A DNA stretch of 64,000 nucleotides, from NCBI GenBank assembly GCA_032821775.1, contig JAVLRN010000012.1:434001-498000 (forward strand), read 5' to 3'. The stretch is from Sanguinoderma infundibulare (taxonomy: Eukaryota > Basidiomycota > Agaricomycetes > Polyporales > Polyporaceae). Made by a program: the position numbers and the translations under genes. The notes below the pieces were generated by a model. The model worked only from the letters and a program-made list of their open reading frames with translations. It had not been told where the DNA came from and did not search any database. Positions 1 through 9,571 of the stretch are shown in pieces (position 1 is the stretch's first letter; every line of letters starts with the position of its first letter).

Positions 1-89
1 ATTGAGGCCTCCCACACATCCTACACTGCTGAACAAGCATGCTGTGATCATGCTTTCAATGAGGTGATGGTTGCTTCTTTGGCTGTGTC

Positions 90-1408
90 TTTTTTTTTTT
101 TTTTTTTTGGGACAGGTTCTGAGATTCGAGAGAAGCTGTCTACACAATGCACAATGTAAACTACGACTGTCAAATCAAACCAGTATCCAGCATTCAGTTG
201 TACCCGGGATGACTAATTAAAGTAAGCCCGGAGCTGGTCCGCACCCAAAGGCAGCGAGCGGCAACCCCACTCAGTACTGACAACACCCGTCGAGACGAAC
301 ACGAGCCCCCTCCATGCTCTGATCATGCAACTCCAAAAAAGAAACCCAAAACCATGCGAGGTCACCCCTGCTTGCACCTCCCCCAATAAGTAGACCGTCC
401 GCGTCAGTCGAGAGTTCTAACGAAGTGAGATGGTGATCCGTCCTCCTCTACCCCTGATGGCATCAGCGAATGTAACTGGAAGGTCGGGTTTGGGGGTGAA
501 ACGCATCGCCAGCCACGATGACCGGGAGGCAGCCGCTACCGCACGTGAGGCTAGGCGGCGGATGCGCTTGAGACAGTCGCGGCGTAGAGCCGCGATGGTG
601 AGCAGCACCCTGTCGAAGGATGCCACGTCAGCCGTGAGTGATGGAGGGCGGTTGGGAGCATTGCGCGCCGGGGGAGGCAGCGGTGCTGCCACGGGAAGAG
701 GAAGGTACTCGAGCGACGGGGAGCGCTCAAGCACGGGGGCAGGGGGGGGTGGGCCCGATCGCGACGAGATCGCGTGGGCAAAGGGAGGCGGGGCCAGGGG
801 AAGGGCGGGGGGGGAGACAGGAAGGTGTGGAGCGGGGCAGGGAAGGGACAGCCTCGGCGACCGGTCCTTGTTCTTGCGCTTCTTGCCCTTCTTCGACGGA
901 GAGGGCGCGTCAGATGCTGCGACAGGGGTGGAGGGTGTGGGAGTGGTGGGCCTCGAGGCATCCATGCGGACATCAGGAGGTGGTGCCGGTGCAGGTGCCA
1001 GTGCGGCAGAGGGTGTAGAAGTGGGGATGGGAGGAGGGGGGGGAGATGCCCTGAGGGCGGAGAGGCCGGCGTTGAAGACCTTGATGATCCTCTGTTGAAG
1101 CCCCTCGTTGTCGAAGGCGGATGGCAGGGGAGGGTTGGTGATGAGGAGCTGGGTAAGCTCCTCACGAAGCTTGGCGTAGTTACTAAGGTCGATCACTTCA
1201 TTGGTAAGCCGAGAGATGGACCAGGTGTCTCCCCATACAACAAGTATGGGGCGATCGATGTCTTTGGCGATGTAGGTTACGCCCGGGAGAGGGCCAGGAG
1301 TGGGCTCAGGAGCGGAGGAGTATCCTGTGCCTTTCTTATGAGTCATTCTTCGAGACCGGAGGGTGGGCGCTAGAGGAGATGGTGGTGGTAGGAGGTCAAG
1401 AAGAGAGG
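90..1408 (-). mobile_element. Poly(A) retroposon, full insertion with 15-bp TSD
   Basis: The insertion begins on the plus strand with 19 T residues (90-108), the poly(A) tail of a minus-strand element, and ends at 1408. It is flanked by the perfect 15-bp direct repeat TTCTTTGGCTGTGTC at 75-89 and 1409-1423, the mark of target-primed reverse transcription. It carries one intact ORF (417-1346) with a leader of about 60 bp and a trailer of about 310 bp. It encodes no reverse transcriptase, so it must have been moved by a LINE elsewhere. It is GC- and CpG-rich inside an AT-rich, CpG-poor island, which together with the intact ORF and perfect TSD indicates a recent insertion. It could be a non-autonomous LINE or a retrocopy of a host mRNA. 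Confidence 0.8.
417..1346 (-). CDS. Uncharacterised Pro-rich protein carried by the retroposon
   Basis: The product is 309 residues and intact, starting MTHKKGTGYSSAPEPTPG. Residues 25-100 look globular and mostly helical (VVWGDTWSISRLTNEVID, then LREELTQLLI). A long Pro/Ala/Ser-rich stretch follows, interrupted by a basic patch KKGKKRKNKDR that could be a nuclear localisation signal. The C-terminal 60 residues are a basic helix-rich segment (LRRDCLKRIRRLASRAVAAA). I see no zinc knuckle, RRM, endonuclease or reverse transcriptase motif, so it is not a normal LINE ORF2. It could be an ORF1-like nucleic-acid-binding protein or a host protein whose mRNA was retroposed. Intronless, as expected for a retrocopy. 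Confidence 0.55.
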   Translation of the reverse strand: MTHKKGTGYSSAPEPTPGPLPGVTYIAKDIDRPILVVWGDTWSISRLTNEVIDLSNYAKLREELTQLLITNPPLPSAFDNEGLQQRIIKVFNAGLSALRASPPPPPIPTSTPSAALAPAPAPPPDVRMDASRPTTPTPSTPVAASDAPSPSKKGKKRKNKDRSPRLSLPCPAPHLPVSPPALPLAPPPFAHAISSRSGPPPPAPVLERSPSLEYLPLPVAAPLPPPARNAPNRPPSLTADVASFDRVLLTIAALRRDCLKRIRRLASRAVAAASRSSWLAMRFTPKPDLPVTFADAIRGRGGRITISLR

Positions 1409-1522
1409 TTCTTTGGCTGTGTCAACAAGCTCTTCTAGTATGTGCCTCAACCTCTCTCCAGTTGATGATTCTGTGTATGATGATGCAAAACTGATTGCCT
1501 CAACATTATCTGCAGCTCCTGG

Positions 1523-2193
1523 TAAGGCTGAATGTGGGTATGTGTTCCTTGCAGATATACCTATATATACCTGGATCTGGACCTGTGGGTATGGGTCTCA
1601 TGGGTATGGGTACCTGGTGCATGGGTCAGGCACAGATCCAGATCAGAGGTTTTGAGGCCATGGGTTACCTCCAGGTTATCCACAGGTTTTTCCAAAAAGA
1701 TAAGCAGTCTGTATGTCTTCAATGAGTGGTCTATATGATCTATTTGCCTATAATAAATGCAGTAGAAACTGTTTCTTTGATTGAACTATGATACTTGGTG
1801 TATTGTCTTCAGCCTTCTCTCCAGCCTATGCAGGTGCTCAAACCTTGCACCCGATCTGGAGTTTAAGGTGTTCAAGTTTCTGACCATCAAAGAGCTTCTT
1901 ACAATTAAACCTGTGTCTAAAGAGTGGCAGAAAGTGATATACCTGCCCAAAGGACACAATTGAGTGAATATTTCACACAAAACAGCTTTAACTTGTGTGT
2001 ATTTTGGTGGGTCTTGCAGGTATCCATAGGTACAGGTCTTTATGTGGGTAAACCCATGGGTACAGGTCAAAGATCCATGGGTATGGGTCAGTACAGGTCT
2101 TGACCTGTGCAGGTTCAGGTCAAGCCCTCTGAGGTCCCAATACCCACAGGTACAGGTCCAGGTCGACCCACAGGTGACTCACATTCAGCCTTA
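1523..2193 (+). mobile_element. hAT-like MITE family 1, copy A
   Basis: A 671-bp element with terminal inverted repeats TAAGGCTGAATGTG and CACATTCAGCCTTA, flanked by a perfect 8-bp duplication GCTCCTGG (1515-1522 and 2194-2201). The 8-bp duplication and the terminus resembling TAAGGCTGGGCAT are typical of hAT elements. Both subterminal zones carry many copies of short motifs such as GGTACAGGTC and GGGTATGGGT, as expected for transposase-binding repeats. No transposase is encoded; the small ORFs inside are not conserved between copies. It sits inside the unknown ORF at the left end. Confidence 0.85.
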
Positions 2194-2337
2194 GCTCCTG
2201 GTAATAATCAGTTGAGGCCATGCAAGCGGCATTTCTCTCAAGTTAACATCGACCTCACTGTTGATGCTGTGACTTTTACTTAGGTGCCAACAACACCCTA
2301 ATGCCTGTCATTTTTGTAGCATGTACTAAATCATCTC

Positions 2338-3001
2338 TAAGACTGAACATGGGTCATCTGTGGGTCAACCTGGACCTGTGAATATTGAGGTCTCAGAGGG
2401 CTTGACCTGAACCTGTGCAGGTTAAGACCTGTACTGATCCATATCCACAGATCTTTGACCTGTTTGTTACCTATGGATTTACCCACATAAAGACCTGCAC
2501 CTATGAATACCTGCAAGACCCATGAAAACACACACAAATTAAAGCTGTTTTGTGTAAAATATTTACTCAATTTTCTCCTCTATTGAAACAACTATTAAGG
2601 TTCAACTTAATCATTATATTTTGATAGAATTTGGGCTATAAAACAACTATGTATCTTCATACATAAGTTAAACCTCAGATTAGGTGCCAAGTTTAAGCCC
2701 CTGCATAGGCTAGAGGAGGCTGAAGGCAGCACACCTAATTATAGCCCAATTAAACAATCAGTCTCTATTGCACATATTGTGGAAAAATAGATTATACAAA
2801 CCACTTATTGAAGATATACAGACTACTTATTTTCTTAAAAAAACCCATAGATAACCTGTAGGTAACTCACAGCCTCAAAACCTCTGACCTGGATCTGTGC
2901 CTAACCTATGCACCAGGTACCCATACCCACAAGACCCATACCCACAGGTCCAGGTATATATGGATATATCTACAAAGAACCCATACCCATATTCAGCCTT
3001 A
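2338..3001 (-). mobile_element. hAT-like MITE family 1, copy B (inverted)
   Basis: Reverse-oriented copy of the element at 1523-2193, 664 bp, with ends TAAGACTGAACATGGGT and CCATATTCAGCCTTA. It is flanked by the perfect 8-bp duplication ATCATCTC at 2330-2337 and 3002-3009. Its internal sequence aligns to copies A and C by eye along the whole length, with scattered substitutions, mostly transitions. It encodes no protein. Confidence 0.85.
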
Positions 3002-3009
3002 ATCATCTC

Positions 3010-4880
3010 TGTGTTGTCTTTTGTCTATCTGCATAATCTAGTTCTGTTTTGATACAGTCTTAATAACATTGTGCAATATCAGTCATCCATGCATATTAGT
3101 GCATGCAAGCAAGTGCTTGCCTTCTTGTTGTACCAGTTATCAGAGTACCACAATGTGCCATGTTTGGACCAAGGACCTATATGATGTCAATGGGATCAAT
3201 AAATCACTCCAGTCCCACTTCCCCTCTGAACATGTCACCACTCACCTATGCAGATCCAGCAGAACTCATACTGCAACTTCTGACATGTTATGTGGTTGCA
3301 CCTGCCATTCTTCTCAATTATGCTCTGGTACTTGCTGCACTCCTTCATGTTGCTCTTGATCCAGTTTGCAGTTTCAGTTGTCCCTGCACTTCTATAGCAA
3401 CATCTTTATAACTGCACAGATGATTGGTCAGTGGTTCATGGTGGTTAAGGCATGTAGGAAGACTTTCTGAACAACACTTCAAATAGATTACAATACAGAA
3501 TACAAGACAGGAGATGAATAAGTAACAATGTAGAGAATTGTATAGACTAGAAAGTGAGAGCCCAATGGCCAGGCACATTGTCAAAGCCACCAACCCAAAC
3601 CCACATGAAATTGTTAATTTCAAAAAAGTCAGGGTCAGGCTGCCAGTGTGACTCCTTGGGCACCAGAGAGGATAGTGGCAACATAGTTTGGACAGGTGAC
3701 AATGGCAGGAGTGTGGAGGTCTCAGCAGATAATACAGCTTGCATACATTTGGGTAATGGAGCAATAGAGTGTTTGTGCTTTTCCAGTGAGATGCAACCTA
3801 ATGTGCCCTTGAGTGTGATCATCTCCAGCACATGGTTTGTCAGCTGCCTGTGTGAGTTTCTGGGCATGTCATCACAATGCTCAGGAAAGAAGGTGATTGT
3901 CATCATCAGTGATGACCTGGGATCATTGCCATTTGCATAGTGGTCACAGTGGGTAATGTGCAGAATAGAGAGGAAAAGAGGGGACTGTAACTGGCAATGA
4001 GCTTCTCTTGTGGTGGAACAGGACTCATTGCATCACAACATCAAAACTTGCCAAGAGCTCCTCATTCCAGAGTGGGCTCCATGACCTTTCAACTTAGAGG
4101 CATAATGTGTACATGTTAGCAATCAATTGCTTGACTTCTTCATCCTCTGAATCCAAGTTGGAGAGATCAGGGAGGAGGTCATGGGTGTGAAGGTGCTTCA
4201 AAGGTTCTTCCTGAGCTGATGTAACTGACAGCTTGCTGTCCTCGCCAGAGGTGAAGTTGCAGTCTAAGCATCTGCCACATTCCACCTGCCAACTAGGACT
4301 GAGATCTCGTAGCTGCAGTCATTCAGCTGGATATACATCTGCATAAGAGCATTTCACATTGGTTGGCAATACATCAGAGTGGATATGTTATGTGCTACAT
4401 AGATAGATGGAACACTTACCATCACATCCTGATTGAGGGTCCTTTTTTGGCAATAAGTAGGCATCACCTGTGGATGCCAGGTTTATAGAGGACTGATGCA
4501 TGGTGGGTTGCACATGTGGAATTGAGATATCACAAGGAGGTAGGATGTCATTGGGTACAAAAATGAGATGATATAAATTGGGGGATGCCAGATGCAGCAT
4601 GGAAGTGGAGGGGCATATATGGCTTCCACCCATACCCTTCACTGCTGATAGTGGCAGGGCATATGAGTGAGGGTCAAAGCCCAGTGGCCATGTCTGTCAT
4701 CAAAGGTCAGGTGACAATTGAATGAGTCCATGGAACACTTGATTAGCAAGAGTGCTGAGGTCATGGCAGAGTCGATGTTATATTGCATTCAAGGGTAAGA
4801 AAAATGGGGCAATGTCACAGTTGTCGGGCTGATGAGATATAGACACAGCAGATGAGAGCATCAGAATCATGAAGGTAACA
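3010..4880. other. AT-rich island DNA without a recognised gene
   Basis: About 1.9 kb of CpG-poor sequence. Short open stretches exist (3103-3411 plus, 3547-3906 minus, 4094-4285 minus) but none shows a domain I know and none is flanked by convincing splice sites. The 4094-4285 minus stretch contains a DSEDEE acidic patch and Cys pairs. I take these as remnants of decayed mobile elements. Confidence 0.4.
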
Positions 4881-4972
4881 TGGCCTGTGCATGGAGGTAA
4901 CCATTCACAGGCCAGGTAAAAGAATGCAGCAGAGGGTCAACAGTCTGTGCATGAAGATAACCATGCACAGAC
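4881..4972. repeat. Two small palindromic hairpin repeats
   Basis: Two palindromes 29 bp apart. The first (4881-4913) has 9-bp arms TGGCCTGTG and CACAGGCCA. The second (4943-4972) has 11-bp arms GTCTGTGCATG and CATGCACAGAC around the core AAGATAAC. The shared core is of the form GAGRTAACC / AAGATAACC. Related palindromes recur at 5385-5577, 10280-10308 and 10712-10858. Confidence 0.6.
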
Positions 4973-5384
4973 CAGAGAATGTAAGACAGCTGTGTGGGCA
5001 GTCCTCAGTCAATGGTAAGATGGATAAAGTTTTGGTGGCTCAGGAGCCAAAGATATGGATGTGGCTGATAGTTCAAGGTAGTGCAACATTGTTAATAGAC
5101 ACAAACACCTTCACATGCCACAATGTCAACAGGAGTATATAATGTGCTTTGATCTGATCACATCTGCATTCAATCAGGATGCATCTCAGGTGGTATGTGT
5201 CATAAGCATGTATCCAGGTGAGGTATTCCATTTCCTTCATGGTATTGACACATTTCATCCATTCACAATAGGCATGAACCAGCGACTATGCTTGATTACC
5301 ACCTTCGATCAGCACTCCATGTTTGACGAGTGACAACTTTTTGAAATATCACCTCGACATCATGCCTTAAAAGCTTTGCTCAGT

Positions 5385-5577
5385 TTGTGTGGGGTTATCT
5401 CCCTGCACAGGCTGTCTGTTTCACTGCCTGCTATCCTCTGCAATCATCCACCTCTTAGAACTCACATTCACACTTGCTTCACACTTTTGTCTATCTGTTC
5501 ATCATTGCATCTCAGCCATTGCACTCATCACCTCTGCTGGCCTGTGTGGAGTTATTTCCACCCATAGGCAGTTTCCT
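5385..5577. repeat. Related hairpin repeats, opposite orientation
   Basis: Two copies of the palindrome family in the reverse orientation lie near 5385-5413 (GTGTGGGGTTATCTCCCTGC) and near 5545-5577 (TGTGTGGAGTTATTTCCACC). Their cores GGTTATCT and GAGTTATTT are the complement of the AGRTAACC core at 4881-4972. The inverted placement on either side of about 0.5 kb could mark subterminal repeats of one decayed element. Confidence 0.45.
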
Positions 5578-6177
5578 TCAACACACTATGGCTGCACTGA
5601 GTTATTTCCCCCTAGGCATCATCAACCTACTTTCTGAGGCTGCCATCTGACTTGTGGCTCATACTCTTTTTATACCTCCCCTCACATCTGTCTTATGTCA
5701 TTGTCCTTTGCTCTCTTTTCTATCACCTCATTTTTGCATATCCACTCCTCAACTCACTTTGTTCTCACTGCTGCCATGCTCCTTACTTTGGCCATCATCT
5801 ATACACTCCTCCAGACAATTAAGTATTCTGAGGAGGACATCACACCCACCGAGAAGGTCACACTGCCAGACATTTTCAACTTCATCCATTGCATCATCTG
5901 CTTCCATAAGTTTATTATCCATCAGCAGCCTCTGGGCATCAAACTCGAGTGTGCACCTGACTGCCTGCCATTGGAGCTCGAACAGTACCTGGTCCAATGG
6001 CTGTGGAAGGCACTTTATAATATCAGAGGGCTCTGGAAAGCACTTCAGATGGTGATCTGGGTGAAGGGAGATATATTGGTGCATAATGTCATTTCTTGGC
6101 TTCAGGATGACCTTGACAAGGAATACAAGCTAGGTGCATCTCTCCATGCATGAATGTTTGCTCAATCTAAGCTGGAT

Positions 6178-6848
6178 TAAGGCTGAACATGGGTATGGGT
6201 TCCTTGCAGGTATACCCATATATACCTGGATCTGGACCTGTGGGTATGGGTCTTGTGGATATGGGTATCTGGTGCATGGGTCAGGCACAGATCCAGGTCA
6301 GAGGTTTTGAGGCTGTGGGTTATCTCCAGGTTATCCATGGGTTTTTCCAAAAAGATAAACAGTCTGTATATCTTCAATGAGTGGCCTATATGATGTATTT
6401 GCCTACAATAAGTGCAGTAGAAACTGTATGTATGATTGAACTATAATATCTGGTGCATTGTCTTCAGCCTTCTCTCCAGCCTATGCAGGTGCTCAAACCT
6501 TGCATCTGATCTGGAGTTTAAGGTGTTCAAGTTTCTGACCATCAAAGAGCTTCTCACAATTAAACCTGTGTTCAAGGAGTGGTAGGAAGTGGTATACCTG
6601 CCCAAAGGACACAATTGGGTGAACATTTCACATAAAACAGCTTTAAATTGTGTGTATTTTGGTGGGTCTTGCAGGTATCCATAGATACAGGTCTTTATGT
6701 GGGTAAACTCATGAGTACAGGTCAAAGATCTGTGGGTATGAGTCAGTATAGGTCAAGACCTGCACAGGTCCAGGTTAAACCCTCTGAGGTTTCAATATCC
6801 ACAGGTACAGGTCCAGGTCAATCCACAGGTGACCCATGTTCAGCCTTA
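6178..6848 (+). mobile_element. hAT-like MITE family 1, copy C
   Basis: A 671-bp element with ends TAAGGCTGAACATGGGT and CCCATGTTCAGCCTTA, flanked by the perfect 8-bp duplication AGCTGGAT at 6170-6177 and 6849-6856. Same length as copy A and collinear with it throughout. It is inserted in the KDZ relic, so it is younger than that element. No coding capacity. Confidence 0.85.
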
Positions 6849-7117
6849 AGCTGGATGTATGTTATTCACCTAGCTGGATGCATGCTCTATCCTCCTGTCC
6901 ATAAATGTAATTGACCATATTGCATGAACAGGAAATTGCTGCATCTGAAGGATGACCCTGTTAGGATGCAGTAATCATGCTTATTCATCCTTCAGGAGTT
7001 GGTCCCTAAACTGCCATAAGACCCCTCAATGTCGAGTGTATAGCATACAATGCCATAGACATAGAGCTACAGTTATACTAATCTACACCAATAAACTGGT
7101 GTCTCTAACTGAACCAA

Positions 7118-7190
7118 GACCAGATAGCTCAGTGGTTAGAGCATCTGGGTGCATACCAGAAGGTCCTGGGTTCAATCCCTAGTCTGGTCA
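7118..7190 (+). tRNA. tRNA-like sequence, apparent anticodon GCA (Cys)
   Basis: A 73-nt stretch folds into a full cloverleaf. The 7-bp acceptor stem GACCAGA/TCTGGTC is perfect, the D arm is GCTC/GAGC with an 8-nt loop, and the anticodon stem TCTGG/CCAGA is perfect. A 5-nt variable loop and a T stem CTGGG/CCTAG with loop TTCAATC follow. A- and B-box promoter sequences are present and TTTT follows at 7192-7195. The anticodon loop GTGCATA has U33 and reads GCA at 34-36. Position 37 is T instead of the usual purine, which argues against a normal tRNA-Cys. No intron and no encoded CCA. It may be a tRNA gene, a tRNA pseudogene or the head of a truncated SINE. Confidence 0.55.
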
Positions 7191-7577
7191 CTTTTCCACC
7201 TTTAATAGACCCTATCAAGATTGTCCTGTTTACAATGGAACATGGTGTGTGCAACACGTGATTCACACATTTGTATTGTTATAGTATGTTTAACAGCTCA
7301 GCTTAACCTTTCATCTTCTGATGCATTGTGTCCAGAGTGCAACACAAGCTACTTCACAGACTATGCCATTAACAATGGTCTGAAATACTACTATGAGGGT
7401 CTTCTGGACATAGTCCAGGTCTCAGCACATAAATACATCAAGCAAGCAGTCTTCTAACATTTCCTTACCCTCAGCCTCCTGTCATGGATGTCAGCCATAA
7501 ATGCAGCCCATATTTACCATGAGTCGCTGTCCTGCCTGCCTCCAAAACATCAAGACATCACCACATACTGCCTTTAG

Positions 7578-7994
7578 TAAGGCTGGGCATAGGTCCAGGT
7601 TATTTCACAGGTATCCTAGACCTGACCTGCAGAATTGCCTGTAGGTTAATAACTTGTAGGTCCAGATACCTACATCATAAATCAGCTGCAAATCTGAATT
7701 AGCTATTTTATAATAGATCACAGGCTAGGTTTTAGATCACCTGCAAAGTGACCTGTATTTCTGTTTACTTGTAAATATTTATTAGGCTCTTTAACATCCT
7801 TTTTCACTATTTCTAGTCTATTTGGAACTATTTAGTAAAATCAATAATGTAACCTATGATTTATAGGTCTTTGATTTGTAAGTTTAGGTTAAAAATTGAT
7901 TTGATTCATACAGTTTCCAATCAAAGTCTCAAAGGCTGATAAACTCACAGGTTCAGATCTAAATCAACTATAGATTAACCTATGCCCAGCCTTA
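7578..7994 (+). mobile_element. hAT-like MITE family 2, copy D
   Basis: A 417-bp element with 17-bp terminal inverted repeats (TAAGGCTGGGCATAGGT and its complement at the right end). The flanking 8-bp duplication is GCCTTTAG at 7570-7577 and GCCTTCAG at 7995-8002, one mismatch, so the insertion is older than family 1 copies. The first eight bases are the same as in family 1 and the subterminal AGGTC/CAGGT motifs are similar, but the interior is different and very AT-rich. Not coding. Confidence 0.8.
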
Positions 7995-8002
7995 GCCTTC
8001 AG

Positions 8003-8505
8003 ACTCCTTAGAAGATGTCAGCAAACTCTTCAGCAAGGTTGGAATGTTCACAGTGCATGAGGATCTTAAACCCCTTCACCATGTTATGAGCATACATGCC
8101 TTTTGACCAGCCAAGGCATTCAACTGAGGGCAGTGCCAAAACCCACTTAACTGACCATAGACAGTCATTGTGAAACAGATCAGTCAGAAGATCTTTAGGT
8201 GCAGGTGTCAATGAATGTGTTGATCCAGGGGTCATAATGCGAAACAGTGGGTGGAGCATAGGACCAGATAACCCCTACAACATTGAAGAGATGGGCTGAC
8301 TACAGAGAGTGATCAACAGACCAGTAAGTGGTGAGGAACAAGTGATTGATGGGTCAGTAAGTGGTAAGAGACAAGTGGTTGATGGGCCAGTGAGCAGTGA
8401 GGGACAAGTGCTCTCAAGATGACCCAATTCCAGCCCAGTGTTGACTTTTTCCAACAACAATGGAAATATCAGAAGATTGAGGTTGAGTCTTTTAAATGGT
8501 AAGGC
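8003..8505. other. Spacer between two MITEs, no recognised gene
   Basis: About 500 bp between copies D and E. A minus-strand open stretch of 83 codons (8008-8259) has no domain I recognise. A short region near 8305-8405 repeats TGATCAACAGACCAGTAAGT-like units about three times with substitutions. Confidence 0.4.
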
Positions 8506-8921
8506 TAAGGCTGTACATAGGTTAACCTATAGTTGATTCAGATCTGAACCTGTGAGTTTGTCAGTTTTGGAGACTTTAATTAAAAACTGTATGAATCAAA
8601 TTAAATTTTAACCTTAACTTATAAATCAAAGACCTATAAATCATAGGTTACATTATTGATTTTACTAAATAGTTGCAAATAGACTATAAATAGTGAACAA
8701 AGATGTTAAAGAGCCTAATAAATAATCTAGATAATCAAAAACACAGGTCACTTTGCAGGTGATCTGAAACTAAACCTGTAATATTGTATAAAATGGCTGA
8801 TTCAGATCTGCAGCTGATTCATGATATAAGTATCCAAACATATGAGTTATTAGCCTATAGGCAATACTGCAGGTCAGGTCTAGGTTACCTGTGAAATAAC
8901 CTGGACCTATGTGTAGCCTTA
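8506..8921 (-). mobile_element. hAT-like MITE family 2, copy E (inverted)
   Basis: A 416-bp reverse-oriented copy of the element at 7578-7994, with ends TAAGGCTGTACATAGG and CCTATGTGTAGCCTTA. Flanking 8-bp duplication GGTAAGGC (8498-8505) and GGCAAGGC (8922-8929), one mismatch. The interior aligns to the complement of copy D by eye with frequent transitions. It encodes nothing. Confidence 0.8.
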
Positions 8922-8929
8922 GGCAAGGC

Positions 8930-9571
8930 ACTACAAGGCTAAATCAGGAATGGTCAGTGCCACATGTCTATAGTTGAAGTTTCTCCAAGGAGCATGGTGG
9001 CTACCTGCAGTTGGCAAGGGCCCTTGTGAGCCAGGTTGAGCTGACAGGAGGATGTTGGGCATGACATCAAACTGTCCTCTGATTGTGTGCACCTCTTTTC
9101 TGAACATGAGGGTGCAGCCATGATTGTAACTTGAACAGTCAGCAGCAAAGTGTAAGTGCTTGTAGTTCTTTCAAGGTCAGGGATGCAGCCATCTTGGGCT
9201 TCACAAATGTGAGTATTGAGGTCAGGACAGTCAGTAACACCCTTGGCATGCAAGATGTACACCTGGTGCAAGGTCACTTTAAAAAGCTCTGAGGTTCTAA
9301 TATCCTTCCACCATTAGACATGCAGAAAGTATAGCTGAAAATAAGCTATGAGTGACAGGCTGAGCTCCTACAGGAGTGCTTCATGGTCTGACCAGTGAAA
9401 GTATGGCCAACTGGGAAGCCCTTGCAGCATATGACATTCGGCAGGCTGGCTGTTCTGCTAAATGGTTAGTGCATGCATAGAACAAATAAATGCAAAGCAG
9501 ATATACACTGCAAGGAAGATTAGAAGTATAATGGACTTTATAAACACCTCCTTGTTGAGGCAAGCCATTGT
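8930..9571. other. Island DNA without a recognised gene
   Basis: About 640 bp. The 107-codon minus-strand stretch at 8954-9277 contains several Cys residues (SCSEKRCTQSEDSLMSC) but no motif I can name. Nothing else is visible. Confidence 0.35.

Larger units (their letters stand above)
1..2286 (+). pseudogene. Unknown ORF split by two transposon insertions
   Basis: Reading frame 1 is open from the first base to 89. It resumes in frame after the retroposon at 1424-1522, and again after the first hAT-like element at 2202-2286, where it ends in TAG. Removing both insertions and one copy of each target duplication gives one continuous open frame of at least 85 codons that starts outside the window. 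This shows that both elements landed in an older coding sequence. I recognise no domain; it may itself be part of an older transposon. A third insertion (2338-3001) lies just downstream. Confidence 0.5.
5695..7577 (+). pseudogene. KDZ transposon N-terminal relic (CxC-type cluster)
   Basis: Two separated segments match the N-terminal part of KDZ (Kyakuja-Dileera-Zisupton) transposon proteins of Agaricomycetes as I know the family. Segment one (about 5695-6170) contains CLPLELEQYLVQWLWKALYN. Segment two (about 7196-7570) contains CPECNTSYFTDYAINNGLKY followed, after a stop, by LTLSLLSWMSAINAAHIYH, a region often conserved just before the transposase core. Between them lie MITE copy C and a tRNA-like sequence. 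Several stops and frame changes make it non-functional, and the catalytic part is missing. The family assignment rests on remembered motif patterns, not on a search. Confidence 0.5.

Noticed and set aside
430..1098. Gly/Arg-rich plus-strand ORF of 222 codons over the retroposon
   Set aside because: It is the shadow of the Pro-rich minus-strand ORF; the poly(A) tail shows that the minus strand is the sense strand.
1523..3001. MITE A and B as ends of one composite transposon
   Set aside because: Each copy has its own perfect 8-bp duplication with a different sequence, so they inserted independently.
7578..8921. MITE D and E as long terminal inverted repeats of one element
   Set aside because: Each has its own flanking duplication (GCCTTYAG and GGYAAGGC).
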